Shown: piece after piece, positions 23,793-32,620 of the stretch
Layout of the letters: each line of letters begins with the position of its first letter
How positions within the stretch are numbered: position 1 is the first letter of the stretch
Origin: Domibacillus aminovorans
GTDB taxonomy: Bacteria > Bacillota > Bacilli > Bacillales > Domibacillaceae
Length of the DNA stretch: 64,000 nucleotides
Direction of reading: 5' to 3'
NCBI RefSeq assembly: GCF_001643235.1
Contig: NZ_LQWY01000073.1
Span: 62,001 to 126,000 of the forward strand
Program-made: the position numbers and the translations under genes
The notes under the pieces: model-generated
Database searches by the model: none
What the model saw: only the letters and a program-made list of their open reading frames with translations
Told to the model about the DNA's origin: nothing

Positions 23793-25567
23793 AAATATGG
23801 CGAAGTGTTGTCGGGAAGCTCTGGGCTACGATCCTGCTTCTCGTTTCATTTGTTCTAGCTTTTTTAACGATTTTACTGCTTGAGTTTTTCGAAAACTATC
23901 ACATTACTCAAGTTGAGCAGCAGCTGGAAAATACAGCAGAAAAAATTGCAACGGTCATTGCTGATCATGAAAATAAAGCGACTGGTTTAGAGGTCGCGTG
24001 GGAGCTTGTAGATGATCCGGCGCATGTCATGATTGCTGAAAACGAAAATGTCTATCATTATTCGCCTGTTGAAACAGATGAAGCGAAATTAAGCAAAGAA
24101 ACCATTACCGGTGATCCAACGTTGTCAGCCGTTTTTGAGGGCCGGCAAAAAGTGCAGGCAGAAGTGCCAATTGACGAAGGATCGAGTTTAGACAGCCGCT
24201 ATGAAAATTCATTTATTGTCGGTGTGCCTTTTGAAATGAATAACGGGGAAAATGGAGCTGTCTTTATTTACCAGTCGCTGCAGGTAATGAAAGAAACGAC
24301 CGAACAGACGACAAAACTTATTTTGGCTGCAGCGGGTATTGCCATCGTTTTAACAACCTTTTTTGCTTTCTTTCTATCCACTCGTGTCACAGCACCGCTT
24401 CGAAAAATGCGGGAAGCAGCAACAGAGTTGACACAAGGGAATTTCGATATGAAAGTACCCATTTTAACGAATGATGAAATCGGGGCACTTGCAACGTCCT
24501 TTAACAAAATGGGGTACCAGTTGAAAGGAAACATTCATGCGCTTAATCAAGAAAAAGAACAGCTGTCGAGTATTTTAAGTTCAATGGCGGATGGGGTTAT
24601 TACACTCGATCAAAACGCAAAGGTGCTGATTACAAACCCGCCAGCGCATCAGTTTTTACATAACTGGCAATTTGAAAACAAAGCGAGCGGCAATGAAGCC
24701 GAAGTACCGACACTGTTAACTGCTTTATTTGAAGAAGCGGTAAAAACAGAAACAGAGCAGGAAGGCGAATTGACGATGCAGGGCCGTTCTTATGTTATCA
24801 TCGTCAGTCCGCTTTATAATGACGAATCTGTGCGCGGTGCTGTGACGGTCGTCCGAGATATGACGGAAGAGCGGCGTCTTGATAAATTACGTGAAGACTT
24901 CATTGCCAACGTATCCCATGAATTACGTACGCCGATTTCAATGATGCAAGGCTATAGTGAAGCCATCGTCGATGATATTGCGTCTACAGAAGAAGAAAAG
25001 CGAGAAATCGCACAAATTATTCATGAAGAGTCGCTGCGGATGGGGCGTCTCGTTAATGAACTGTTGGATCTTGCCCGCATGCAGGCCGGCCACATGACGC
25101 TAAATAAAGAAGAGGCAGACATTGAGCCGTTTTTGATCCGTGTGACCAATAAGTTCCAGGGGATTGCAAAGGAAAAAAATATTCACCTGTCAGCGGAAAC
25201 GAGTTATTCTCATGCGCCAGTATCGATTGATGAAGATCGGATTGAACAGGTGCTTACAAATTTAATCGACAATGCGCTGCGCCACACGCCAGAGAATGGA
25301 AACGTGAAAGTCGTGCATGAATTAAAAGAACTGTATCATGTCATTCGCGTCGAAGATTCCGGTTCTGGTATTCCGGAAGAGGATTTACCATTTGTCTTTG
25401 AACGTTTTTATAAAGCGGATAAAGCCCGGACGCGTGGACGTTCAGGAACCGGACTTGGTTTATCGATTGCAAAAAACATCGTTCATGCGCACGGCGGTAC
25501 GATTAAAGTACAAAGTCATCTTGGACAAGGTACCGTTTTTTTCTTTACCATTCCAAGACATGCTTGA
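23789..25567 (+). CDS. resE: Sensor histidine kinase ResE
   Basis: A 592-residue kinase. Membrane helices at about 12-32 and 177-197 flank an external sensor domain; then HAMP (about 197-250), PAS (about 255-360), dimerisation/phosphoacceptor domain with His377 in FIANVSHELRTP, and the ATPase domain with N box (LIDNALRHTP), G1 (EDSGSGIP), F box and G2 (GTGLGLSIAK). It phosphorylates ResD under oxygen limitation. Its stop codon overlaps the -35 of the ribU promoter. Confidence 0.94.
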   Translation: MKIWRSVVGKLWATILLLVSFVLAFLTILLLEFFENYHITQVEQQLENTAEKIATVIADHENKATGLEVAWELVDDPAHVMIAENENVYHYSPVETDEAKLSKETITGDPTLSAVFEGRQKVQAEVPIDEGSSLDSRYENSFIVGVPFEMNNGENGAVFIYQSLQVMKETTEQTTKLILAAAGIAIVLTTFFAFFLSTRVTAPLRKMREAATELTQGNFDMKVPILTNDEIGALATSFNKMGYQLKGNIHALNQEKEQLSSILSSMADGVITLDQNAKVLITNPPAHQFLHNWQFENKASGNEAEVPTLLTALFEEAVKTETEQEGELTMQGRSYVIIVSPLYNDESVRGAVTVVRDMTEERRLDKLREDFIANVSHELRTPISMMQGYSEAIVDDIASTEEEKREIAQIIHEESLRMGRLVNELLDLARMQAGHMTLNKEEADIEPFLIRVTNKFQGIAKEKNIHLSAETSYSHAPVSIDEDRIEQVLTNLIDNALRHTPENGNVKVVHELKELYHVIRVEDSGSGIPEEDLPFVFERFYKADKARTRGRSGTGLGLSIAKNIVHAHGGTIKVQSHLGQGTVFFFTIPRHA

Positions 25568-25593
25568 CAAAACAATTCCAAATCTGAGATAAT
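25564..25593 (+). promoter_or_regulatory. Sigma-A promoter of ribU
   Basis: TTGACA (25564-25569), 18 bases, GATAAT (25588-25593). It overlaps the resE stop and lies about 25 bases before the riboswitch. Confidence 0.75.
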
Positions 25594-25614
25594 AAACTTC
25601 AAATTTAATCAATT

Positions 25615-25745
25615 CATCTTCGGGGCGTGGTGAAATTCCCGACCGGCGGTAATTGGAGCTCAGTCTCCTTAAGCCCGCGAGCCGATAAGGCAGGATCCGG
25701 TGCGATTCCGAGAGCCGACAGTATAGTCTGGATGGGAGAAGATGA
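25615..25745 (+). promoter_or_regulatory. FMN riboswitch (RFN element)
   Basis: The conserved core is easy to read: ATCTTCGGGGC at the 5' side, GTGAAATTCCCGACCGGCGG, GCCCGCGAGC, a GGATCCGGTGCGATTCCG segment, AGCCGACAGT and the closing TGGATGGGAGAAGAT. The order and spacing match the six-stem RFN aptamer. It binds FMN and, with the terminator at 25803-25834, would stop transcription of ribU when FMN is plentiful. Confidence 0.96.
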
Positions 25746-25802
25746 AGGTATGCTGGCGTTCAAAATGGTGCATGATGGACGTTTATTTGAGCATGACTTT
25801 TC

Positions 25803-25834
25803 TCCCCTTAGGCCTCCTGCTTAAGGGGATTTTT
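25803..25834 (+). terminator. Riboswitch expression-platform terminator
   Basis: TCCCCTTA (25803-25810) / TAAGGGGA (25822-25829), loop of 11 bases, followed by TTTTT. It lies between the RFN aptamer and ribU, as expected for transcription control. Confidence 0.88.
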
Positions 25835-25891
25835 GCTGTTCGGTATACCTTCCTTCTGGAGAGATGGATCATAAGAAGGGGAGAATTAAAT

Positions 25892-26464
25892 ATGAAGAAG
25901 AACAAAGTACGTGTATTAACGATGCTGGGGCTGCTTTCAACATTATCTTATTTGTTGATGCTGATCAATTTTCCAATCCCGCCATTTCCACCTTTTTTAA
26001 TGATTGACTTCAGCGATATTCCTGCACTGATTGCCGCTGTTGTCTTCGGTCCAATTGCGGGCATTACAGTCGAATTTTTGAAAAATGTATTGAATTTTAT
26101 TATGATAGGAAGTCCAACTGGCGTTCCGGTTGGCCATCTCGCCAACTTTGTGGCAGGTGTTACCTTTATATTACCTGTCTATTACGTATATAAACGATTT
26201 AAGTCTAAAAAAGCGATGCCTTTTGCGATTTTAACGGGTGTTATCTTCATGTCTGTGATCATGAGTGTGCTGAACTACTATGTCATTTTACCGGCGTATA
26301 CACTGTTCCTCGGTTCACCGGCTATGAGCGGTCCAGAAATGCGTCAAATGGTTGTCGCAGGTATCTTGCCATTTAACATCGTAAAAGGAATGATCGTTGG
26401 TATTGTGTATTACATGATTTTTGTCCGCTTGAATAGCTGGACGAAAAAACAGCTGGCGGCTTAA
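25892..26464 (+). CDS. ribU: Riboflavin transporter RibU (ECF S component)
   Basis: About 190 residues with six hydrophobic helices. It begins KVRVLTMLGLLSTLSYLLML and contains FPIPPFPPFLMIDFSDIPAL, typical of RibU/YpaA, the substrate-binding subunit that works with the shared EcfA-A'-T module. The upstream FMN riboswitch confirms riboflavin as substrate. The ATG at 25892 follows AAGGGGAGAATTAA; an open frame extends back into the riboswitch but is not coding. Confidence 0.95.
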   Translation: MKKNKVRVLTMLGLLSTLSYLLMLINFPIPPFPPFLMIDFSDIPALIAAVVFGPIAGITVEFLKNVLNFIMIGSPTGVPVGHLANFVAGVTFILPVYYVYKRFKSKKAMPFAILTGVIFMSVIMSVLNYYVILPAYTLFLGSPAMSGPEMRQMVVAGILPFNIVKGMIVGIVYYMIFVRLNSWTKKQLAA

Positions 26465-26475
26465 TGAAAAAAATG

Positions 26476-26508
26476 GCCCTGCTTCTTTAAGAAGCGGGGC
26501 TATTTTTT
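26476..26508. terminator. Bidirectional terminator between ribU and fer
   Basis: GCCCTGCTTC (26476-26485) / GAAGCGGGGC (26491-26500), one G-U pair, loop TTTAA, then TATTTTTT; A-rich on the other side. Confidence 0.88.
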
Positions 26509-26811
<303 letters not shown>

Positions 26812-26898
26812 TCATTCTAAGTCCGATTAAATGACATTTCAATACAAAACTCTTTGAATCCATAATGAAAAGGCTTACAATATAAAAAAAGAACCAAA

Positions 26899-26928
26899 AA
26901 GACAAGAACGCATGTTTTGTGGTACAAT
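26899..26928 (+). promoter_or_regulatory. Possible sigma-A promoter of ypbB-recQ
   Basis: AAGACA (26899-26904), 18 bases, TACAAT (26923-26928). The -35 is imperfect. Confidence 0.5.
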
Positions 26929-26948
26929 AAAGTAAAAAGGAAGAGGTG

Positions 26949-28004
26949 ATGTGTGTGAGGTGTTTAGAGGCGGTTATGGTAAATGCTATAAAGGCTGTAG
27001 AAGGAGAACGCACATCATCGTCTGTTTATCATTTACTAAAAGGAAAAAAATCCGCGCAGACGATTCAAGATGCGCACTTATACCAATTAACGAAATGGTT
27101 TCATACTGCTCCTTTCTTAACGCTCTCTTCATTTGAAACAATGATGAACGGCCTTATAAAAAAAGCGTATATAACGGGTGATTTGCAGCGCCCATTTGTT
27201 ACACAAGAAGGAGTAGAAAATATGAATCGCCTTTTTCAGCAGACAGGTTCGTTTAACGAATTGTCGGGATGGCAATTCTCTGGGACGGCCTCTGTTTTTT
27301 TTAGTCGACTACAGCTGCTTGTTCAGGTAGCGTCACATCTTACTTACGGTGATTCGTCTTACTATCCGGTGACACGTGATGACAGAATCCTTGAATGGGT
27401 GAAGAGATTTTTAACCTATATGCCATGTTCAAAAAAAGAACTCTCACCCCGTCTGTATAGTGAACTTGATTGTCTCTTTCGACAACTTCCAGAACAGCCT
27501 GAGTGTATTGTCATCCGTTTTTCGGGTCATAAACAGACTGGTAAAACGATTGCGCAAGCAGCGGAAAGGCTTGAAATGGAAGAAACAGAATACTGGTTCC
27601 GATTTCTTCATGCTCTCCATTCGATGATCAAAAATATAACAGAATCAATGTCGGGGACCCCTTTGCTGCAGGCGGTCGTGATGGATATACATGATCCGGT
27701 GACATTGACAATATCGGCACGCCAGACAGCGGATCACTTGAAAAAAGCGATGACAATAGATCAAATTGCTGCAAGCAGGCGGCTAAAAAAAGCAACGATT
27801 GAAGACCATATTGTTGAACTGGCGTTGAATGATCCATCATTTTCGATCCGCCCGTTTATTGAAGAAGAAAAAGAAGCAGCGGTCATTGAAGCAGCAAGGC
27901 TCGTTTCAAACCGTCAATTAAAGCCATTAAAAGAAAAACTACCGGATCATTCTTATTTTCAAATCCGACTCGTACTGGCGAAAGAAAGCGGGAAATCGGT
28001 ATGA
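26949..28004 (+). CDS. ypbB: YpbB, helix-turn-helix protein of the RecQ operon
   Basis: About 351 residues. The N-terminus VEGERTSSSVYHLLKGKKSAQTIQDA is conserved in YpbB; the C-terminal 90 residues resemble the helicase-associated HTH (HRDC-like) domain in which TIDQIAASRRLKKATIEDHI repeats a helix-turn-helix. It overlaps recQ by 4 bases, suggesting a role with the helicase. The exact start is uncertain: ATG 26949 (AAGGAAG upstream) is used, GTG 26946 and GTG 26955 are alternatives. Confidence 0.82.
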   Translation: MCVRCLEAVMVNAIKAVEGERTSSSVYHLLKGKKSAQTIQDAHLYQLTKWFHTAPFLTLSSFETMMNGLIKKAYITGDLQRPFVTQEGVENMNRLFQQTGSFNELSGWQFSGTASVFFSRLQLLVQVASHLTYGDSSYYPVTRDDRILEWVKRFLTYMPCSKKELSPRLYSELDCLFRQLPEQPECIVIRFSGHKQTGKTIAQAAERLEMEETEYWFRFLHALHSMIKNITESMSGTPLLQAVVMDIHDPVTLTISARQTADHLKKAMTIDQIAASRRLKKATIEDHIVELALNDPSFSIRPFIEEEKEAAVIEAARLVSNRQLKPLKEKLPDHSYFQIRLVLAKESGKSV

Positions 28005-29443
28005 ACGTAGAAAATGTGCTTCATGAGAGATTTGGTTTTGCAGAGTTTCGTCCCGGACAGCGTGAGACGATCGAGTCGGTTTTATCTGGACAGCATACAT
28101 TAAGCATGCTGCCAACCGGAACGGGAAAGTCGCTCTGTTATCAGCTGCCAGCCTATTTACTTCCAGGGACGGTCTTAATTGTATCGCCGCTTCTATCGCT
28201 TATGCAGGATCAAACGGAACAATTAAAGATGCGTGGGGAAAAACGGGTTATTGCGTTGAATTCATTTTTGCAATACGAAGAAAAAACAGCGGCACTTGCG
28301 AATCTGAACCGGTACAAATTTATTTTTTTATCACCAGAAATGCTTCAATTGCCGCAAGTGATTGGGGCACTGTGTCCGCTAACTGTTTCGTTATTTGTCG
28401 TGGATGAAGCGCACTGCATTTCACAGTGGGGATATGATTTTCGTCCGGATTATCGTTTATTGGGCGACGTTCGTCATGAACTTGGCAGCCCGCTGACGCT
28501 TGCGTTAACCGCAACGGCGACAGAAAAAGTACGACAGGATATTAGGGAAGGCCTTCATCTGCCGACAGTAAAAGAATGGGTATTTTCTGTCAATCGACCG
28601 AATATTGCTTTACAAGTAGAGACGCTGCAAAATCAGATGGACAAGCACCAACGGCTTATTGAACTCGTTACTTTTTTTAAAAAGCCGGGAATCGTCTATT
28701 TTTCAGGACGGAAAGCAACGGAAGAAGCGGTCATTCAATTAAAACAGGCGGGTATTGTAAGGGCCGCTTATTATCATGGCGGGATGGAGGCAAGTGACCG
28801 CCTGCTTATTCAACATCAATTTTTAACGGGTGAACTAGATGTTGTATGTGCAACGAGTGCATTTGGGATGGGCATTAATAAGGAAAATATCCGATTTGTT
28901 ATTCATTATCATATGCCGCCGCAAATGGAGTCTTATTTACAGGAAATTGGGCGGGCAGGACGTGATGGGAATCCGTCAATTGCCATTCTTTTATATGCTC
29001 AAGGGGATGAGTCGCGTCATGAGTTTATCGCAGCGATGGAGTTTCCAGATGACGGACAGATTAGGCAGTTGACGGAGTATTCGGTGAATCCGCGTGATAT
29101 ACAGCCGCCGCTGTCTGAGACGCAAGAGCGTTTTGCTGTTCATTATAAACAGGAAGCAAACCAGAAAAGACTGAATGCTGCTGTTTATATGAAAGAGAGA
29201 CGGAATCATTTACTGACACGAAAAGCGGAAAAACGCAATGAAATGCTTACATGGATTTTTTCTTCAAACTGCCGCCGGGCCGACTATATGCACTTTTTTA
29301 ATGAAAAGCCGCTTAAGCAGCCGCACTGCTGTGACTGCTGTGGCATTGATCTATCCATATATAAAAACAAATCGGTGAGCAGGCGCAGTGAAGAACAGCT
29401 AAACTGGCGCAATATGCTAGCTCAGTTACTGCCGGGAAAATGA
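28001..29443 (+). CDS. recQ: ATP-dependent DNA helicase RecQ/RecS
   Basis: A 480-residue superfamily 2 helicase. Motif I is LPTGTGKS (Lys43), motif II DEAH (135-138) with CISQWGYDFRPDY next to it, motif III LTATATEKV, motif VI QEIGRAGRDG. The C-terminus has a Cys cluster (HCCDCCGID) that looks like the RecQ zinc-binding region. It lacks a long HRDC tail, as in the short Bacillus paralogue RecS (YpbC). Likely acts in recombinational repair. Confidence 0.92.
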   Translation: MNVENVLHERFGFAEFRPGQRETIESVLSGQHTLSMLPTGTGKSLCYQLPAYLLPGTVLIVSPLLSLMQDQTEQLKMRGEKRVIALNSFLQYEEKTAALANLNRYKFIFLSPEMLQLPQVIGALCPLTVSLFVVDEAHCISQWGYDFRPDYRLLGDVRHELGSPLTLALTATATEKVRQDIREGLHLPTVKEWVFSVNRPNIALQVETLQNQMDKHQRLIELVTFFKKPGIVYFSGRKATEEAVIQLKQAGIVRAAYYHGGMEASDRLLIQHQFLTGELDVVCATSAFGMGINKENIRFVIHYHMPPQMESYLQEIGRAGRDGNPSIAILLYAQGDESRHEFIAAMEFPDDGQIRQLTEYSVNPRDIQPPLSETQERFAVHYKQEANQKRLNAAVYMKERRNHLLTRKAEKRNEMLTWIFSSNCRRADYMHFFNEKPLKQPHCCDCCGIDLSIYKNKSVSRRSEEQLNWRNMLAQLLPGK

Positions 29444-29446
29444 CCT

Positions 29447-29475
29447 ATTAACCAGCACGTTCTTGTCGAGTATAA
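29447..29475 (+). promoter_or_regulatory. Possible sigma-A promoter upstream of the ypbE-like gene
   Basis: TTAACC (29447-29452), 17 bases, TATAAT (29470-29475). The -10 is perfect, the -35 matches at 4 of 6. Confidence 0.5.
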
Positions 29476-29523
29476 TAAGAATAGTCAATTGCTTTTTACG
29501 ATTTAGCCTGGGGAGGAACCGTT

Positions 29524-29805
29524 ATGAAGAAAGACCCATATCGTGAAATGGCCGAACAACATAAACAGCCGCTTGAAAAAGTGCAGAACAAACAACAAGA
29601 AGATAAAGGGACACCACAGCGGCCAGTGAAAGAAAAAGGCGAAAAAAAGCGTCATTATCCGCTTTTAACAGCTCTTCTTATCTGTTTTATTGCATTACCT
29701 TTTCTGGCGGTGTATGTATATAAAGAAGACAAACCGCCTGTAGAACGAGTCTTTACGGAGCAGCATGATACAGTGAATGAAGAAACAGCACAAGATGCAA
29801 ACTAA
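29524..29805 (+). CDS. Short YpbE-like membrane protein without LysM domain
   Basis: A 93-residue protein: a strongly charged, Lys/Gln-rich cytoplasmic N-terminus (1-46), one membrane helix (about 47-64, LLTALLICFIALPFLAVYVY) and a short acidic tail outside. Its place after recQ and before the ypbG-type gene, and the N-terminal layout, are those of YpbE, which in B. subtilis is about 240 residues and ends in a LysM domain. Here the frame stops at 29803 and no LysM-like sequence follows, so it is a shortened relative or an unrelated gene. Good ribosome site GGGGAGGAAC. Function unknown. Confidence 0.6.
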   Translation: MKKDPYREMAEQHKQPLEKVQNKQQEDKGTPQRPVKEKGEKKRHYPLLTALLICFIALPFLAVYVYKEDKPPVERVFTEQHDTVNEETAQDAN

Positions 29806-29837
29806 AAATAGTTTATAAGATTGAAGGGAAGCTCATC

Positions 29838-30602
29838 ATGTTGAAACAACTTATGCTTGCGGCTGCCCCTTTTGCCGCAGCCGGTCTTTATATGTGGAAA
29901 GAAGCATTTTACAATGAAGTAAAAGAAACTGTGATAGCCGACAAACGATTTCCGGAAAAGGCGCCGATCGCGCTTTTTTTTATTTCAGATATTCATCGCA
30001 GACTGATACATTCATCTATTATTAAACGTGTACAAGGACGCGTGCAGGCCGTTATCATTGGCGGAGATTTATGTGAGAGCGGGGTTGAAGACAAGAGGAT
30101 TCGGGAAAATATAAAGCGGCTGTCTTCGATCGCACCGCTTTATTTTGTACCAGGCAATAATGATTATGAAATAGAGTGGGGCCGTCTTGCCACTATTTTT
30201 TCTGAATGGAATGTGACAGTGTTGAAAAACGGGTCCGCTGCGCTGGCACCGGATGTATATGTACTCGGTACAGACGACTTGAGTAAAGGAAAGAGCGACA
30301 AAGGGGCCCTATTTCAAAATGTTCCATCACATTCGTACAAAGTAGTAGTGAGCCACAACCCAGCGTTTATCCGGAAGATTCAACAAAAAGACCGTGTGGC
30401 CATCCTGTTAAGCGGCCATACGCATGGTGGACAAATTCGATTCGGGCCATGGGGATTATACGAAAAAGGACAATGGAAAAAAGTGAATGGGATCCATGCG
30501 CTCGTGTCAAATGGATATGGTACGACAGGCATTCCATTTCGTCTAGGCGCCCGAGCAGAAACGCATCTTATCACTATTTCCCGGTCAAAGGAGACGTTCT
30601 AA
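29838..30602 (+). CDS. ypbG: Metallophosphoesterase YpbG
   Basis: A 254-residue calcineurin-like phosphoesterase with an N-terminal hydrophobic segment. The metal motifs are in order: DIH (FFISDIHRR), GGDLCE, GNNDYE, VSHNP and SGHTHGGQ. Position in the ypb cluster fits B. subtilis YpbG. The substrate is not known; relatives remove the phosphate head of lipids or act on small phosphodiesters. It starts 32 bases after the short ypbE-like gene. Confidence 0.85.
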   Translation: MLKQLMLAAAPFAAAGLYMWKEAFYNEVKETVIADKRFPEKAPIALFFISDIHRRLIHSSIIKRVQGRVQAVIIGGDLCESGVEDKRIRENIKRLSSIAPLYFVPGNNDYEIEWGRLATIFSEWNVTVLKNGSAALAPDVYVLGTDDLSKGKSDKGALFQNVPSHSYKVVVSHNPAFIRKIQQKDRVAILLSGHTHGGQIRFGPWGLYEKGQWKKVNGIHALVSNGYGTTGIPFRLGARAETHLITISRSKETF

Positions 30603-30653
30603 ATTTAACATGCCGTGCAATGACTGTATGACTACCGGGAAAGGACGAACATC

Positions 30654-31553
30654 ATGAATGAAGGAAAATACAACATTAAAGCTGTTTCTACAATAACAGG
30701 TATTCAGCCGGGTACGCTGAGAGCATGGGAACGTCGCTATCACATTTTAGAACCGGTTCGCAACGATGCAGGTCACCGATTGTATACAGAAGAGCATATT
30801 CGTAAGTTAAAATGGCTCTCTGAAAAAGTACAGCAAGGTTTGACGATCAGTCAGGCAGTTGCCATCTTTGATCAGCACGAAACAGAACCGGGATCTTATA
30901 CTTATGTTGAAGCGGCAGAAATGAGTCAGCAAGAAGTACTGTTTGAGGAGCTTTTACAGGCGCTTCTTCGCTTTGATGAAGTGAAAGCACAGGAACTCAT
31001 TAATAAAGGATTTGCACTATATACGATTGATCATGTGACCATTCATATTCTCGCGCCCCTTCTTATTCGAATCGGAAAGCTATGGGGAGAAGGCGAAATT
31101 ACGACAGCACACGAACATTTTGCAACCTCGATTCTTCGCTCACGTATCGGTATGGTCATGCATTCATTCCCGCACAATGGTGTTTTACCAAAAGTCGTCG
31201 CTGTATGCGGTCCAGGCGAGTGGCACGAACTTGGACTGCTTATTTTTACATTGTTCGTCAGACGGCTCGGTTATGAAGTTGTTTATCTTGGCGCGAGCCT
31301 AAAAGAAAAAGAAGGGGATATTTTTACCGTGATCGATACAGTGAAGCCGAAATTTTTGTTTTTTTCTTGTGCAAAGTTTGACAACATAGCGCCGACAATC
31401 CAATTAGCAAATAAATTGAAAGCAGCTTATTCAAATATGGAAATTGGCATAGGCGGTTCGGCAATGAACGGACCGTTGCCGGATGGAGCAGAATCTTATG
31501 CTGTCGGCGAGACGCAGCAAGAGTGGAATCAGTGGATGAACAGCCGGCTGTAA
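30654..31553 (+). CDS. MerR-type regulator with cobalamin-binding domain (CarH/LitR family)
   Basis: A 299-residue protein in three parts. N-terminal MerR helix-turn-helix (about 5-72: TITGIQPGTLRAWERRYHIL, then HRLYTEEHIRKL). A helical bundle with the W-x9-E-H signature (Trp144, Glu154, His155). A C-terminal B12 Rossmann domain with E-x-H-x-x-G (Glu189, His191, Gly194), where the His is the lower cobalt ligand. This is the CarH/LitR photoreceptor layout, which in known members binds adenosylcobalamin in the dark and represses carotenoid genes until light breaks the Co-C bond. The locus is where B. subtilis has ypbH-gudB. No carotenoid genes are in the window, so its targets are unknown. Confidence 0.88.
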   Translation: MNEGKYNIKAVSTITGIQPGTLRAWERRYHILEPVRNDAGHRLYTEEHIRKLKWLSEKVQQGLTISQAVAIFDQHETEPGSYTYVEAAEMSQQEVLFEELLQALLRFDEVKAQELINKGFALYTIDHVTIHILAPLLIRIGKLWGEGEITTAHEHFATSILRSRIGMVMHSFPHNGVLPKVVAVCGPGEWHELGLLIFTLFVRRLGYEVVYLGASLKEKEGDIFTVIDTVKPKFLFFSCAKFDNIAPTIQLANKLKAAYSNMEIGIGGSAMNGPLPDGAESYAVGETQQEWNQWMNSRL

Positions 31554-31563
31554 GAGTGTCTAA

Positions 31564-31599
31564 TTGAATTATCCCTCTATTTTTTCTACAATGTAGAGT
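31564..31599 (+). promoter_or_regulatory. Sigma-A promoter of ypdA with palindrome over the -10
   Basis: TTGAAT (31564-31569), 17 bases, TACAAT (31587-31592). TCTAC-aat-GTAGA (31585-31597, 13 bases, perfect) covers the -10 and continues into a GTAGA repeat. It may be an operator; the CarH-like regulator just upstream is a candidate. Confidence 0.6.
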
Positions 31600-31627
31600 A
31601 GAGAAATATAGGATAGGAGCGATTGTG

Positions 31628-32605
31628 ATGAAAAAAGAAGACTGCATTATTGTCGGAGGTGGCCCATGCGGGTTAGCAGCGGCAATTGCATTAAAGCAAA
31701 TCGGCAAAAACCCGCTCGTGATTGAAAAAGGAAACGTCGTGAATGCTATTTATGAATATCCGACCCATCAGACGTTTTTTAGTTCTAGTGAAAAACTAGC
31801 GATCGGTGATGTGCCGTTCATTATTGAAGAGCGGAAACCACATCGCAATCAGGCCCTCGTTTATTACCGTGAAGTCGTAAAATTAAAAGAACTGCGTATT
31901 CACCGATTTGAGCAAGTAACCAGTGTTGAGAAGCAGGAAAATGGGTTATTTCATGTACATACGTCAAAAGAAAAATACGAAACATCATATGTTATTATTG
32001 CAACGGGCTACTACGATCACCCAAATTACATGAAGATTCCAGGTGAAGAACTTGGCCATGTTTTTCATTATTTTAAAGAAGCCCATCCGTTTTTTGATAC
32101 AGATATCGTTGTCATCGGCGGGAAAAATTCAGCGGTGGATGCGGCATTGGAGCTGCACAAAGCAGGTGCAAGAGTAACGGTCATTTATCGGGGCAGTGAG
32201 TATTCACCGAGCGTGAAGCCGTGGATTTTACCGGAGTTTGCTGCGCTTGTAAGAGATGGAGAAATTGCCATGGTTTTTAATGCAGAAGCGAAAAAAATTA
32301 CAATGGACTCATTTACATATGAAAAGAATGGTGACCTTGTCACAATCAAAAATGATTTCGTTTTTGCGATGACAGGCTATCACCCTGATCATTCATTTTT
32401 AACGAGAATGGGAGTGGAGATTGATAGAGAAACAGGACGGCCTAATTACGATGAAGAAACGAAAGAAACGAACGTAGACGGTATTTTTATTGCTGGCGTT
32501 ATTGCAGCGGGCAATGATGCAAACGAAATATTTATTGAAAATGGTCGCTATCACGGGGGTGAAATTGCGACAGCGATTGCAGAAAGAGAAAAAGGCGGGG
32601 CTTAA
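31628..32605 (+). CDS. ypdA: Bacillithiol disulfide reductase YpdA (Bdr)
   Basis: A 325-residue flavoprotein of the thioredoxin-reductase-like group without the CxxC pair. FAD-binding IVGGGPCGLAAAIALKQ at the N-terminus, NADPH-binding VVIGGKNSAVDAALEL in the middle and the C-terminal FAD motif VDGIFIAGVIAAG. YpdA reduces bacillithiol disulfide with NADPH. The ATG at 31628, 8 bases after GGAG, is preferred over the GTG at 31625. Confidence 0.9.
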   Translation: MKKEDCIIVGGGPCGLAAAIALKQIGKNPLVIEKGNVVNAIYEYPTHQTFFSSSEKLAIGDVPFIIEERKPHRNQALVYYREVVKLKELRIHRFEQVTSVEKQENGLFHVHTSKEKYETSYVIIATGYYDHPNYMKIPGEELGHVFHYFKEAHPFFDTDIVVIGGKNSAVDAALELHKAGARVTVIYRGSEYSPSVKPWILPEFAALVRDGEIAMVFNAEAKKITMDSFTYEKNGDLVTIKNDFVFAMTGYHPDHSFLTRMGVEIDRETGRPNYDEETKETNVDGIFIAGVIAAGNDANEIFIENGRYHGGEIATAIAEREKGGA

Positions 32606-32620
32606 TGCCCGCCTTTTTTT
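32589..32620. terminator. Bidirectional terminator between ypdA and ansA
   Basis: AAAGGCGGG / CCCGCCTTT stem with an 8-base loop, T7 on the plus strand and an A-rich flank on the other, between convergent genes. Confidence 0.9.
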
